Shown: in pieces, positions 35,245 through 45,543 of the stretch
How positions within the stretch are numbered: the first letter of the stretch is position 1
Layout of the letters: every line of letters begins with the position of its first letter
Assembly (NCBI RefSeq): GCF_008298035.1
Contig: NZ_CP042910.1
Coordinates: 3,611,001 to 3,675,000 of the forward strand
Length of the DNA: 64,000 bases
Source of the DNA: Gimesia maris
GTDB lineage: Bacteria; Planctomycetota; Planctomycetia; Planctomycetales; Planctomycetaceae
Direction of reading: 5' to 3'
The notes under the pieces: generated by a model
What the model was told of the DNA's origin: nothing
Seen by the model: only the letters and a program-made list of their open reading frames with translations
The model's database searches: none
Position numbers and translations under genes: made by a program

Positions 35245-37595
35245 ATGGTTTCCAGGGCGTCAGAAAATAGTTCGTCCATCATTTTCTCCAGGGTAATTTG
35301 GTTAAATGGTTTTCTGATAAATCGATAACCTTTTGCCGCGAGATTGACGTGGCGAAGCTCAGGAGTCGCATCTCCCGTGCAAAATAAAATGGGAGGAGGG
35401 TTTCCCAGTTTACAAATACTTTCATAGGCTTCGGTACCTGTCATGTGCGGCATCGAAATGTCAAATACCAGACCCTGAATGTTATGTCGTTCCCGTCGAT
35501 AGATTTCTACCGCTTCACGTCCATTGCTCGCTGTAATTATCTGGTATCCCAGGTTGTGCAGCATACGCACTGTAACCAGGGTTACGATGGAATCATCATC
35601 GGCAATCAATATCGTCTTGTTGTTTAAAGACGTATCTTTTTCAAGATATAATTCCTGTTCATCAGCGCCTTTCTCCAGATTCGTCTCGGATTTCTGGTAG
35701 TACTGGGGGATCACTATTTCAAACCTTGTACCTTTCCCAACGGTAGTTTCAAATTCCACCTTGCCCTCATGTTCATAAGCGGCAGAGTACACGATGGAAA
35801 GTCCCAGCCCGGTTCCTTTTCCAACTTCCTTTGTTGTAAAAAAAGGATCAAAAATGCGGTCTTGAATTTCGTCAGGTATTCCGGTTCCCGGATCGATGAC
35901 ATAAAAGCCAATCTGGTCTCTGCCGGTTTCCGAAGTGATTAATCGTGTTCCGATGGTGATGGTGCCTCCGTCGGGTATCGCATCACGAGCGTTCAGACAC
36001 AAATTCAAAATTGCCTGTCCCAGAATGAGTGTATTGGCCCTAATGGGGGGCAACGAAAGTGCTAATTCAAAATTCAGATTAATTTTATCTGGCATTAATG
36101 GTTTGAGTAAATTTTTTAAGTCTTCAATCACATCGTCAGGCTCGCATTTTATTTTTGCAATATTATCAATACGGCTGAAATGCAATAATTGCTGTGTTAG
36201 CTGCACAGCACGATCGATGGCAAAGATACTTTCTGAAAGATCTGAATATGCGGACGATTGAGGATTGAGTTCGTCCTGCGCGAAACAGACATAACCGCGG
36301 ATAGTCTGCAATAAATTGTTGAATTCATGCGCCCCGCCCCCTGCCAGTTCCCCCACTGCCTGCATCCGTCCATGACGACGCAGTTCCAGCTCTTTTTGAC
36401 GCAGGGCTTCACGCGCCATTTCCAGCTCGGTGATGTCGATTGAGACCTCGAGGATTCCTGTCGTATTATCATTTAGATTAAGTGGGACCTTGTTAGTGTC
36501 TAGAATATTCTGGCCACCATTTGCGGATACCCGGGATTCGATCTGATGCATTAATGGGGTACCGGTCGTTACGACCTTTAATTCGTCTTGAAGTTGTTGT
36601 TCAATGTAAGTGGATTCAGGTTTCAATTCTGAATCTGTTTTCCCCAATATCGTGCGGGAGTGTTTGTATCCTGATAGCGCCAGAAAATTGTCATTACAAC
36701 CCAGGTAGCGTAAGTCAGAGTCTTTCCAGGATACGGAAAAGGGAATGACATTTAAAATCGTACGCAGGAGGGTATTTTGTGTGTCCAGAAGATCCTGCGT
36801 TTGTTTTTGACGGGTGATATCAAAATGTACTCCTACCACTCTCGTCGGGAGCCCCAAATCATTGCGCGCCACAACCTGTCCGCGTGCCATTGTCCAGCGA
36901 TACTGATTATGGTCGCATAAAATACGATGTTCCGAGATGAAATAATCCTGGTTGTTAGTTGTCACTGCTGCCAGTTGCTGTGAAAACAGATCCAGATCTT
37001 CTGGATGAATCCGTTGTTCCCAAGACTCCAGATTGTGTGTGAGGTTTTCGTAATCTGCTCCTACCAGATTTGCCCAGCTTTTGTCGAAAACCAGTCTGTC
37101 TTCGGTTGGGCTCCAGTCCCAGCTTCCCACCTGACCGCCGGCAAAGGCGAGTTGGAGACGTTCTGAATTTTCGAGAACGCGATTTTTGGCTTCAATCAGC
37201 TTATTCTGAGCTACCAAGCTTGATGTCACATCAGTCAGAAGAGCCATATAGCCGGTCAACCTGTCATTCTCATAGAGTGGCTGGCATTCAATGTAATTCC
37301 AATATTTCTGGCCACTCTTTGTATAATTCAATACCGCTTTGGAGAATGGCAGTTTATACGCTATGGCCTGCCTCATACTCTCAATGTCTTCCGGGGCTGT
37401 TTCAGGACCTTGCAGCAAACGACCAGGGTGTTTGCCTTGCGCTTCGGCAAATGAGTAACCTGTCGTCCGTTCAAAGCTATGATTGACCCAGGTGATATGA
37501 CAGTTGGTGTCCGTAATGACTACGGCATTGACCGTCTTTTCGATCACTTGTGTGAGAGTATTTACATCAATTGAATTTTTAGAGAATGGGCTCAT
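35241..37595 (-). CDS. Hybrid sensor histidine kinase, PAS-PAS-PAS-HisKA-HATPase-REC
   Basis: 784 residues. Three PAS segments (about 15-125, 150-265, 280-395; for example VVITDTNCHITWVNHSFE and GSWDWSPTEDRLVFDKSW). HisKA with phosphoacceptor His near 423 in AGGGAHEFNNLLQTI. HATPase with N box NLCLNARDAIP near 535 and G boxes GTGIPDEIQDRIFDPFF and GTGLGLSIVY. C-terminal receiver with Asp near 711 (LVFDISMPHMTGTEA) and KPF. No membrane helix, so it is a cytoplasmic sensor. It overlaps the upstream REC-HDOD gene by 4 nt (ATGA), implying translational coupling and a common pathway. The stop codon belongs to repeat copy H. Confidence 0.93.
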   Translation of the reverse strand: MSPFSKNSIDVNTLTQVIEKTVNAVVITDTNCHITWVNHSFERTTGYSFAEAQGKHPGRLLQGPETAPEDIESMRQAIAYKLPFSKAVLNYTKSGQKYWNYIECQPLYENDRLTGYMALLTDVTSSLVAQNKLIEAKNRVLENSERLQLAFAGGQVGSWDWSPTEDRLVFDKSWANLVGADYENLTHNLESWEQRIHPEDLDLFSQQLAAVTTNNQDYFISEHRILCDHNQYRWTMARGQVVARNDLGLPTRVVGVHFDITRQKQTQDLLDTQNTLLRTILNVIPFSVSWKDSDLRYLGCNDNFLALSGYKHSRTILGKTDSELKPESTYIEQQLQDELKVVTTGTPLMHQIESRVSANGGQNILDTNKVPLNLNDNTTGILEVSIDITELEMAREALRQKELELRRHGRMQAVGELAGGGAHEFNNLLQTIRGYVCFAQDELNPQSSAYSDLSESIFAIDRAVQLTQQLLHFSRIDNIAKIKCEPDDVIEDLKNLLKPLMPDKINLNFELALSLPPIRANTLILGQAILNLCLNARDAIPDGGTITIGTRLITSETGRDQIGFYVIDPGTGIPDEIQDRIFDPFFTTKEVGKGTGLGLSIVYSAAYEHEGKVEFETTVGKGTRFEIVIPQYYQKSETNLEKGADEQELYLEKDTSLNNKTILIADDDSIVTLVTVRMLHNLGYQIITASNGREAVEIYRRERHNIQGLVFDISMPHMTGTEAYESICKLGNPPPILFCTGDATPELRHVNLAAKGYRFIRKPFNQITLEKMMDELFSDALETI

Positions 37596-39337
37596 ACCTG
37601 TTGGGGATCACTTATCTGAAGTTGATTAACAATTGCTTCCAGTTCGTCGGGCTCCAGGGGAGGCGTTCGTAATATTTCTGTCATCCGATTTGTTTTTTCG
37701 ATGGCAGTCAGAAATACATCTTGTGCTTCCATTCTGCTCTTCTGGTAATACTCAGCCAGCAGAGTATTCACTTTAAGAATACGCTGTGGTACAGGCTGAT
37801 CACACATTTCAGCAAATGCTTCCGCAAGACACATGCAGCGGACCAGACCCTGTGCCATGATCGGCAATTTTGTCTGCTCCTCCTGATGATGTGCATATAC
37901 AGGTTGTACGATCGAAAAAGGAAATCCCCAGGATTGCAGCACTGCCGCCGATACCATTCCGTGGTCAGTATTCGTTACCAGGCTTTCCGATGTCGTAAAT
38001 TGCAGAGTCGGTATTTTTCGCACTCGTTTGATAACTCTTTCAAAGTAGACTTCTCCATAATGCTCTGCTTGAACGAGAATCCCGATGTCCTGTAAAATAC
38101 CCAGTAAATACGCTGTTTCCGGCGGAACATTTTCGTAAAAACGCGCCACCGATTCTGCTGTGGCAGCGATGAGTGAAGTTCTTTTTAAGTACCAGTTTCG
38201 AAATTCCTCTGCCCACGGCATCATCAGTTTGGAACGTACTGTTCTTAACCCCAGCGAGAGACAAATAGAAATTGCCTGTCGCGGCCCCAGTAGAGTGATG
38301 ATCCCTTTCAGATCTTTTTGTTTGGAAGTCGATGCGACTTGAGACGAGTTGGCGACTTTAATGAGTTCGGAAGTGAGTCGCGGATCCGTTTCTATTTCAC
38401 TGACTAACTGGGGGATCGAAATATCGAGCGACGATTGTGCTGCGCGTTCTGCGAGTCTGGTGAGAACGTGCGGAATGGGAGGCACATCACTAAACTCAGT
38501 CACCAGCCTGCGGGCTGCCGGATCGATCACCAGGCAATGTTGAGATAATCGAGATAAATAGGCATAGGACATGTTCAATAGATCTCTCTCATTTATGTCT
38601 AGCTCAATCAGTTTCTCAACTCCCTCGCATTCATCAATATTAAGCCGGCTAAATGATTTTTTATCCCCCCGTACGAATGCGGGAATATTAATTAAATCTG
38701 AATGAAGTCGTTCTACAATCTGATTACCGCGCAGAAACCCCGATATCTCCTGATCGACAATCAGCAGGTCGATTCTTTTTTCGTTCACAATTTCCAGCAG
38801 GTGGTCGGTACTGAGTGCAATAATGACATTCAGCGGGCTCTCGGCGGATGCCAGTGAAATGCTGCGACAGAATGTCATGTCCGGGCTGAGAATCACTACA
38901 TTGTTTTTGGAGCCGGGTGTCTCTGGTGTGGAGGGGATAGTAGGCGGAGTCATCACTGTCGGTTCACGTGGTGCCGAATCATTTGAATCCTCCAGTAAAG
39001 CAAGCATATCCTGGGAAAACTGTTTGTAATCAATGGGTTTATGGTAGAGATGTTTAATCCCCCGTTTCTTCAGGTCCTCTTCGATACGTGGCTCTGCAAT
39101 ACCCGTCAAAACACAAATCAGAGGCGTTTTCTTTTTGTTTTCAAGTAGCTTGATACACAAGGCATGCCCATTTGATTTTGGCATACTTAGATCTGTAATT
39201 ACCAGATCATAATCATGTCGTTCATAGTATAGCAGCGCGGCGGTACCATCTTCAGCGGTATCACAGTGGAAGCCCACTTGTGTTAAGGCACGCGCCAGAA
39301 GTTGTCGTAACGATGATTCATCGTCAACAATCAGCAC
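37592..39337 (-). CDS. Response regulator with HDOD output domain
   Basis: 581 residues from the GTG at 39337. Receiver 1-115 (MLIVDDESSLR; phosphoacceptor Asp49 in VITDLSMPKSNG; Lys100). Residues about 148-250 resemble a second, degenerate receiver (VVILSPDMTF, LLIVDQEIS). The HDOD domain spans about 275-490 (DVPPIPHVLTRLAERA, SEIETDPRLTSELIKVANS, YLLGILQDIGIL, and HHQEE). HDOD domains relate to HD hydrolases and act in signalling. A better start may be the ATT at 39358, with AGGAG nine bases upstream, which adds IKSFTHH and completes the first strand; the GTG has no ribosome site. The kinase gene overlaps the 3' end by 4 nt. Confidence 0.88.
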   Translation of the reverse strand: MLIVDDESSLRQLLARALTQVGFHCDTAEDGTAALLYYERHDYDLVITDLSMPKSNGHALCIKLLENKKKTPLICVLTGIAEPRIEEDLKKRGIKHLYHKPIDYKQFSQDMLALLEDSNDSAPREPTVMTPPTIPSTPETPGSKNNVVILSPDMTFCRSISLASAESPLNVIIALSTDHLLEIVNEKRIDLLIVDQEISGFLRGNQIVERLHSDLINIPAFVRGDKKSFSRLNIDECEGVEKLIELDINERDLLNMSYAYLSRLSQHCLVIDPAARRLVTEFSDVPPIPHVLTRLAERAAQSSLDISIPQLVSEIETDPRLTSELIKVANSSQVASTSKQKDLKGIITLLGPRQAISICLSLGLRTVRSKLMMPWAEEFRNWYLKRTSLIAATAESVARFYENVPPETAYLLGILQDIGILVQAEHYGEVYFERVIKRVRKIPTLQFTTSESLVTNTDHGMVSAAVLQSWGFPFSIVQPVYAHHQEEQTKLPIMAQGLVRCMCLAEAFAEMCDQPVPQRILKVNTLLAEYYQKSRMEAQDVFLTAIEKTNRMTEILRTPPLEPDELEAIVNQLQISDPQQV

Positions 39338-39358
39338 ATGGTGTGTGAAAGATTTAAT

Positions 39359-39908
39359 GGGAACCGTCTCCTTGAAACTCTGTATAAGAAAAACAACGCG
39401 CTGAGAAACTCATCGTCAATCTCTGTATGTACAGAACATTTCAAGACAGCAGGAAGGCGAATAAGTCGAAATTATGAGACAGCAATTCTAATTATGATGA
39501 TTTGATCTGCCTGGACATTACTGAAAACCTGACGTTTTAATTAAGCTGCAGATTGAGAGCGGGACACATGCGAAAACGGTAAAGCCGTAAGGAGGGAATT
39601 GCCTTGGATGAGTTTGGGGTAAATTGCCTATGGGCTCCCGGGGGTAAAATTCATTCTCAAATATTGAACAAATATATCTGCAGGAAATACCATGTAATAA
39701 TAAGCAGGATGACTCAGTTGTCCTGATTCATTCTAGACATGTTCAATCTGTAATTTGCAGGGAGAGATATCGCCAGAGCGGGGATTTCGAAAGTCCGAGG
39801 TATGCTCTTAATTCCGTTGGGGTGGTTGTGTCATGATGTGGTATTACGAACTCAGCATCCACTGCCTGGAGTAGCATGGCGGAATCGTCGGCAACCGGTG
39901 CTCGGTGT
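39359..39908 (-). other. Intergenic region without a convincing gene
   Basis: About 550 bp between the REC-HDOD gene and the pentapeptide gene, both leftward. An open frame at 39743-39997 overlaps the pentapeptide gene and lacks a ribosome site, though its last 40 codons are protein-like. The region should contain the promoter of the regulator operon near 39380-39480, which is AT-rich. Confidence 0.4.
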
Positions 39909-40838
39909 TTAATCTGAAGAAATCTTTTTGCGTGGCGGCAATAATCCAAGAATGAATATTCCTGCCAGTGCGGCCGCTGACAGATAGTAGACATCATTCA
40001 TCAGGATGAATCGCTTGAACATTTCTCGAAATCCTGGGAAAAGTACCGGCCCATTGAGGGTGGTGATGACTTTCTGTTCAAACATTAATCTCAGCAGAAA
40101 GTCAAGCCAGAGACCTGCCAGCGGGAGACCGACTAAAATGAAACCGATGATTCTAAAATAGCCTTTGCTCGATGCAATTGCGATTGCGCCTGCGGTCATG
40201 CCCGAAGATAACGTCAGCAATGCCAGGCCCATAAAACATTCTACGATATAATTCTGGTGTAGAACTTTGACACCATACAGTCCCGCGATGGCTGAAATGA
40301 ATAAACCGATCCCCAGTAAAAACAGGGAAACGAAGATTGAAGAAAAGGTTATAACATATCCTGTAAACAGTTTTTTTTGTCGCAGGACGGGAGGTTCTGT
40401 TTTATTCTCCGCGACGGCGTCAACAGTGATCGTGCTCAGATCGACCCCGATTGCATGATTGAGATTGATATTTTTTAAAATAGCGTTCTCCAGGTTGCCG
40501 TCACTTAAGTCAGCCCAGCTGAAGTCTGTTTCAATCAGGTTCGCGTTGCTGAAATCCGCCCCTGTGAGCTTGGCTCCCGAGAGATTCGTGCACATCAGAT
40601 CGGCATCGCATAGATTGGCACCAGACAAATCAGCCTCACTCAGATCGGCACAACTCAAATTCGTTCTGAAAAGATTTGCATCACGCAAATCCGCCTTCCG
40701 AAGTCGGATTTTGTATAAATCCAGCCCGCTTAAGTCTGCTTCTTTCAAGTTCAGTTTTACCTGGGGGTGACTCATGCGCCAGAGCGACAAGGATTTTGCC
40801 CCCTGTCGTACCACTGCTTCATGCTCAGGAATTGCCAT
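39909..40838 (-). CDS. Pentapeptide-repeat membrane protein
   Basis: 309 residues from the ATG at 40838, with GGGAG six bases upstream; in-frame ATGs further upstream lack ribosome sites. Residues about 25-125 carry A(D/N)LxX pentapeptide repeats (ADLSG, ADLRDANLF, ADLSEADLSGANL, ADFSNANL), which fold as a right-handed beta-helix. Four membrane helices follow (VITFSSIFVSLFLLGIGLF and later ones). The hydrophilic end is RKKISSD. Fusion of a pentapeptide helix with membrane segments occurs in many bacteria, but the role is unknown. Confidence 0.82.
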   Translation of the reverse strand: MAIPEHEAVVRQGAKSLSLWRMSHPQVKLNLKEADLSGLDLYKIRLRKADLRDANLFRTNLSCADLSEADLSGANLCDADLMCTNLSGAKLTGADFSNANLIETDFSWADLSDGNLENAILKNINLNHAIGVDLSTITVDAVAENKTEPPVLRQKKLFTGYVITFSSIFVSLFLLGIGLFISAIAGLYGVKVLHQNYIVECFMGLALLTLSSGMTAGAIAIASSKGYFRIIGFILVGLPLAGLWLDFLLRLMFEQKVITTLNGPVLFPGFREMFKRFILMNDVYYLSAAALAGIFILGLLPPRKKISSD

Positions 40839-41017
40839 ACGTGTCTCCCGCAAAATATCAGACATGGATGCGATATTTCCATTCTGAAGATCGGGAAAGC
40901 AGGCTGCAATCAGCATTGTATCAAAATTATGAATTTAGAATGTACTGAGGCAGATGAGCCAGGGCTCTTGCGTTTCTATCACCGGCTTTGAACTATCGTT
41001 TCTCGTCAACAATCTGA

Positions 41018-41045
41018 TTGACAGGTCGAACGAGTCTGGTATTAT
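41018..41045 (+). promoter_or_regulatory. Putative sigma-70 type promoter
   Basis: TTGACA at 41018-41023, a 16-base spacer and TATTAT at 41040-41045, ending 44 bp before the ATG of the membrane protein gene. Both boxes are near consensus. Confidence 0.6.
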
Positions 41046-41088
41046 TCTTCTCTGTTCAGACGGCTGGTGAAAAGTTCTTTTACTATCG

Positions 41089-41736
41089 ATGTCAGAGCAA
41101 ACGGAGCCTGATTTCATGCAAGCGGAAATCAATGAATTCCCCGGGAAGTGGGAAAACGGCAAAGGTGATTACCTGATTCTGATCGGCCTGGTTGTGCTTC
41201 AGGGTATTCTGGCATTGCTCACTTCGTATTTCTTTCAGACCAGCCTGGGTGACGGAGTTATCTATGCAGGAATCATAAGTGGCTACCCGCTTTTATTCTG
41301 GTTTCTGTTCTCCTGGATCAGATCACTCCGGAGCTGTGGTTCAACCTTGCTTGATTGCAGAGGCCCACGATTCGAGACTGCACTCATACTGCTCGCATTA
41401 CTGTTATTACCAGGTGCAGTGTTGAGTTTCTTCGTCAGTGCCGAACATGGTCAAGGAATCCTCATGGGAGGACTTCTGCTCTCTACCCCCATCATGATGC
41501 TCATCACTTCTTCAGGTCGGTTACTGATCGTTGAAAATGGGGTCTGGCATCATGGGACTCTATTCAAATGGGATGAAATTACCGGTTACAGTTGGACGGG
41601 AGCTGCGAATTCACAGTTGGTCCTGCAATCCAGCAAAAGGTTTTTCAAAGGGGCTGGCCCTCCGCTGTCCGTTCCACCGGAGTTGAAAGCAGCGGTAAAC
41701 GAATTGCTGCAAAAACATATCCAGGCAGGAAGCTGA
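41089..41736 (+). CDS. Hypothetical integral membrane protein
   Basis: 215 residues. Four membrane segments (YLILIGLVVLQGILALLTSYFF, YPLLFWFLFSWI, ALILLALLLLPGAVLSFFV, MMLITSS region) and a C-terminal soluble part (NGVWHHGTLFKWDEITGYSW, then PPELKAAVNELLQKHI) resembling the conserved end of DUF5673-like proteins, a weak match. A good promoter lies 44 bp upstream. The secreted protein gene follows 24 bp later, so both may be on one message. Confidence 0.65.
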   Translation: MSEQTEPDFMQAEINEFPGKWENGKGDYLILIGLVVLQGILALLTSYFFQTSLGDGVIYAGIISGYPLLFWFLFSWIRSLRSCGSTLLDCRGPRFETALILLALLLLPGAVLSFFVSAEHGQGILMGGLLLSTPIMMLITSSGRLLIVENGVWHHGTLFKWDEITGYSWTGAANSQLVLQSSKRFFKGAGPPLSVPPELKAAVNELLQKHIQAGS

Positions 41737-41760
41737 CTTCTTTTATGAAGGATGATTGCG

Positions 41761-42285
41761 ATGAGACGAACACATGCTTTAAAGTTCTCTCTTTTTTTAT
41801 GGATTGGATTGAGTCTTTCGCTTTCTTCCACGACTGCACAAGCGGAAGCAAAAGTGGCTGGTAAAAAAAGTCTTGGTGGCTCTGGGGAAATGATTCAAAT
41901 GAATCTGACTGCCGAGCAGCGGGAATTGAGTGGAATTCGCATTCATGGTTCGCGCTATGGCACAGCCAAACCGCCGCAGGAACGATTTCTGATCTATATT
42001 CTGAATCCGGATCTGACCGAGGTCATCGCGACAGAGATGGCGCCGTACGCGCTGTTTGAACGGGGAGCCGAGCAATGGGTGGAGATCAAATTCCCGAAAC
42101 CGGTTACCGTACCCGCAGATGCCTGGATTGCCGTCGATTTTCGTGCAGGCCGGACCAAAGGCGTTTATGTCAGCTACGATGACAGTACAAAGGGGAACCG
42201 TTCTCGTATCGGCCTACCCGGAATCGAACCCAAACCGACCGGCTTTTCAGGTAACTGGATGATTGAACCAATCCTCGTACCCTAA
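41761..42285 (+). CDS. Secreted hypothetical protein
   Basis: 174 residues from the ATG at 41761, with AAGGA eight bases upstream. Signal peptide 1-28 (FSLFLWIGLSLSLSSTTAQA). The mature part looks like a single beta-sandwich (FLIYILNPDLTEVIATEMAPY, WVEIKFPKPVTVPADAWIAV, GVYVSYDD). No family recognised. It follows the membrane protein gene in the same direction. Confidence 0.7.
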   Translation: MRRTHALKFSLFLWIGLSLSLSSTTAQAEAKVAGKKSLGGSGEMIQMNLTAEQRELSGIRIHGSRYGTAKPPQERFLIYILNPDLTEVIATEMAPYALFERGAEQWVEIKFPKPVTVPADAWIAVDFRAGRTKGVYVSYDDSTKGNRSRIGLPGIEPKPTGFSGNWMIEPILVP

Positions 42286-42293
42286 TATGATAA

Positions 42294-42692
<399 letters not shown>

Positions 42693-42694
42693 GC

Positions 42695-43942
42695 TCAGTT
42701 CTTCTTCGATTTCAGCAGGGCATCGATGTCAGTGAGTTTCACGCGGAAGACTTCGGTCTGCAGTTTGTTGCGTGAGAAGGCGATATAGAGATAGCCGTCG
42801 TGTTCGATGACGTGCGGATATTGCAGACTGGCGATGCCGGCACTGAATTTCTTCTTTAGCGAGGCAACCTCTTTGGGGAGTTCGGCTGGTGAGGGAATCT
42901 CCAGCTTCGCCAGGCGGGTGAAGGTTTTGTTGTCGGGGCTGACTGCGAGGTAGAGTTCGCGTCGGTTGACTTTCGGATGCGCGTTGAGGACGAGCACGCG
43001 GTAGCCGTGGCTGGTGGCCAGCGAAAACAGTTTGCTGCGGGCGTTGGGGAAGTTGGAGATGACGGGGGTGTCCCAGGTGCGGCCTTCGTCTTTTGACGTC
43101 GAGAAAAAGAGCCGCTGCGATTTGCCGTTGTCGCGGAAGAGTGCATACAAGCTGTTGTCGGGCAGGACCCAGAAGATCGGTTCGTCGGGACGAAAGCCGG
43201 AGACTTGTTTGACGCCTACGACGGGAAAGGACTGCCAGTCGTCGAGGGCTTTGACGCCGCCGATCAACACGCTGACATTGAACCGCGAATCGCGGCGGGT
43301 GAGAATCCAGTTCTCGGAGGGGAGCTTCTGCGGGGGGAAGTTGTTGATGGCGTTGTCGTAGAGTTTGCCTTCAAGGACCCACTTGTCCTGCTTCGGTTCC
43401 CAGCGATAGGCGACCAGTTCCAGGTGCTTTTTGTCCGGGGGGCCGAAGGCACCGTGTCCCTGGTATTTCGCTGCTAATGCCAGCAGTTGACCATCGCGGA
43501 GCCAGAGTCCGCGGGCGATGAAGGCGTGGGGCTGTTTGGGAGTGCCGGTGACCGATTTTGCTGCTGTCCAGTGGAGTCCATCGACGCTGGTGGCGTACTT
43601 GATTTCCTGGGTCGGTTCGTCTTCAATGCGGGGGCCGTCGCTCCAGATGCACCAGAACTTGCCGTCATGATAGATCAGGTAGTTGTGCAGGTTCAGTCGC
43701 AGGTCGCGGAGGTCGATCTTATCTGATTTTCGGGGATAAGGACCGAGGGCCGCCGGGTTGATGATGGCGTGTTCGCCTTTGAGGACCGGGAGACTTTGAT
43801 AATCGATGGCTGCGGGATCGGTGCCGGAACCGGGGAGATTCAGAACGGTGACCGGCGATCCTGGTTTCTCTGCTGCGACAGCAGGACCGAGGGCCGCGGA
43901 GATCGAGGTCAGAAGGGTGAGCGTATAAATCAGTTGTTTCAT
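42695..43942 (-). CDS. Sialidase-like secreted glycosidase (BNR/Asp-box repeats)
   Basis: 415 residues with a signal peptide at 1-24 (LIYTLTLLTSISAALGPAVAA). An Asp-box S-x-D-x-G-x-T-W is present in SKDEGRTWDTP near residue 282, with further blade motifs (YATSVDGLHWTAAKS, AVSPDNKTFTRL). These are hallmarks of sialidase-like six-bladed propellers acting on glycans outside the cytoplasm. The arginine triad and substrate are not evident. It is the last gene of a three-gene operon: its start overlaps the FAD oxidoreductase stop by 4 nt. The reading frame is GC-rich relative to flanking genes. Confidence 0.8.
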   Translation of the reverse strand: MKQLIYTLTLLTSISAALGPAVAAEKPGSPVTVLNLPGSGTDPAAIDYQSLPVLKGEHAIINPAALGPYPRKSDKIDLRDLRLNLHNYLIYHDGKFWCIWSDGPRIEDEPTQEIKYATSVDGLHWTAAKSVTGTPKQPHAFIARGLWLRDGQLLALAAKYQGHGAFGPPDKKHLELVAYRWEPKQDKWVLEGKLYDNAINNFPPQKLPSENWILTRRDSRFNVSVLIGGVKALDDWQSFPVVGVKQVSGFRPDEPIFWVLPDNSLYALFRDNGKSQRLFFSTSKDEGRTWDTPVISNFPNARSKLFSLATSHGYRVLVLNAHPKVNRRELYLAVSPDNKTFTRLAKLEIPSPAELPKEVASLKKKFSAGIASLQYPHVIEHDGYLYIAFSRNKLQTEVFRVKLTDIDALLKSKKN

Positions 43943-45543
43943 GACTGGGGTTCCCTGGTGGAAGCGTGGTTGAGTTCAGGTTGATGATTGAGGATCTGAC
44001 CATCGCTGGCCAGTTGCTGTTGCAGTTCGTGAATCGGAATGTTGCGGAGGGCACACTGTTGCTGAATTGCCAGGTGGGCGGCGACGCCGGCGGCCTGCCC
44101 GAGGGCCATCCAGGTGGGTTCCATTCGAATCGATGAAAAAGCGACGTGCGTTGTCGAGGCGGCCACCGGGACGAGGAGTCCGTCGATGGTCTGCGGCATC
44201 ATAATCCGATAGGGGATCTCGTAGGGGCGGGTGATCTGATCCAGCATGCCGAGGTAGCCTTCGAGGACGATGGTGTCGCCCGGTTGTCTGGGCTGACAGG
44301 GGAAGCTGTCGATAGGGAATTCGCCGATGGCGATGGTGTCGGCGAAGGTTTCGATTTCTCTCTGGTCGATCCCCTGCTCCGGCTGATGGGTGATGTGCCG
44401 TTCTGTGAGGGTGAATTCTCCCCGGAGGCGACGGCCCTCGCGGATGTAGAGCTGCCAGGGGAAATGCCGGTTGTCGGTGAATTCATCTAGCGGGAGATGG
44501 TATTGTCGGGCGATCTGGCGATGTTGCGTTGGGATCTGCGTGTCGTTTTGCAGGAACCAGAGCAGACCGAGAGTGCGATTGCGGATGCGGGTGGAGATGG
44601 CAGTGCGGGTGGCGGCATCTCCGGTGATATAGCCGCGGTTCAGTTCCGGAAAGGGGAAGCCGAGCGGACGCGGGTTGATGTTGACGTCGGTTTTGTGATT
44701 GGGGAGCGGCGTCACGCTGAGAGCGCGGACCAGCGTGTTAAAGTGAGCCGGTTCGTAGCCCCGGCCCGGTTTGAGCTGCAGTGGACCGGCCAGACGCCCC
44801 GCGGCCAGATCGTCGAAGTAGCCGAGGTAGTGGCGGCGGTCATAGTCAGGAGGCGACTCTGTCAGTGGGGCCGCGTTCGCGGGATCGGTGGTCAGGCAGA
44901 GACGGTAGGTGTAGGCGGGGAGTCGGTCGTCGTCTGCCCCGGTGCTGCCGGGGAGGAACTGTTGTCGCTGGTAGTCGAAGTAGATTTGGCCGGCGTGGGG
45001 TTCGTCGAATTCGTCGCGGGATTCGCGTCCCAGTCGGAAGTCGGCACCCGCAGCGGCAAAGAGATCGCCTTCATAGGTGGCGTCGAGGAAGACCTGCGCG
45101 CGGACGGTGATGCGTTGTTGCTTAGGGCTGAGAATGTTGATTGCAGTCAGTCGATTTTCGCTGGTGGTGGCGGAGTTCAGAGTGTGACTGGTGAGGAGGG
45201 TGATCTGCGGCTGTGCCTTGAGCATGTCGTGAAAGACGGTTTCGGCGACAGAGGGTTCGAAGTAATAGCCGTCCTGGCAGAGGGCGATGTCTGTGGAGTC
45301 CGGGGCGTAGCGGTTGCGGTAGTGCTGGTGGATGCGCTGTGTGAATTCCTGAAACAGGCCGCCGATCAGGTGGCGGCGTTCGACGTCGCTTTTGCCCAGG
45401 CCGCTGGTGGACATGCCGCCGAGGTGGGCCTGGGGATCGATCAACAGGACACTACGTCCGAGGCGGGCGGCAGCGATGGCTGCGGCGATACCGCCGGGTG
45501 TGCCCCCGAGGATGGCGATGTCGGTCTGCAGGGTCCCGCTCAT
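43939..45543 (-). CDS. FAD-dependent oxidoreductase (FAD_oxidored family)
   Basis: 534 residues. Dinucleotide-binding motif GGTPGGIAAAIAAARLG at 13-29, followed by DPQAHLGGMSTSGLGKSD, a pattern of the FAD-dependent oxidoreductase family common in planctomycetes and often in glycan-degradation loci. Other blocks: FLDATYEGDLFAAAGADF and, near the C-terminus, STTHVAFSSIRMEPTWMALGQAAGVAA, which caps the FAD site. It lacks a signal peptide. It overlaps the symporter gene upstream and the sialidase-like gene downstream by 4 nt each (ATGA), so all three are coupled. Confidence 0.88.
   Translation of the reverse strand: MSGTLQTDIAILGGTPGGIAAAIAAARLGRSVLLIDPQAHLGGMSTSGLGKSDVERRHLIGGLFQEFTQRIHQHYRNRYAPDSTDIALCQDGYYFEPSVAETVFHDMLKAQPQITLLTSHTLNSATTSENRLTAINILSPKQQRITVRAQVFLDATYEGDLFAAAGADFRLGRESRDEFDEPHAGQIYFDYQRQQFLPGSTGADDDRLPAYTYRLCLTTDPANAAPLTESPPDYDRRHYLGYFDDLAAGRLAGPLQLKPGRGYEPAHFNTLVRALSVTPLPNHKTDVNINPRPLGFPFPELNRGYITGDAATRTAISTRIRNRTLGLLWFLQNDTQIPTQHRQIARQYHLPLDEFTDNRHFPWQLYIREGRRLRGEFTLTERHITHQPEQGIDQREIETFADTIAIGEFPIDSFPCQPRQPGDTIVLEGYLGMLDQITRPYEIPYRIMMPQTIDGLLVPVAASTTHVAFSSIRMEPTWMALGQAAGVAAHLAIQQQCALRNIPIHELQQQLASDGQILNHQPELNHASTREPQS

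Noticed and set aside
39743..39997. 84-codon minus-strand frame overlapping the pentapeptide gene end
   Set aside because: It overlaps a well-supported gene and has no start signal; a gene remnant cannot be excluded.
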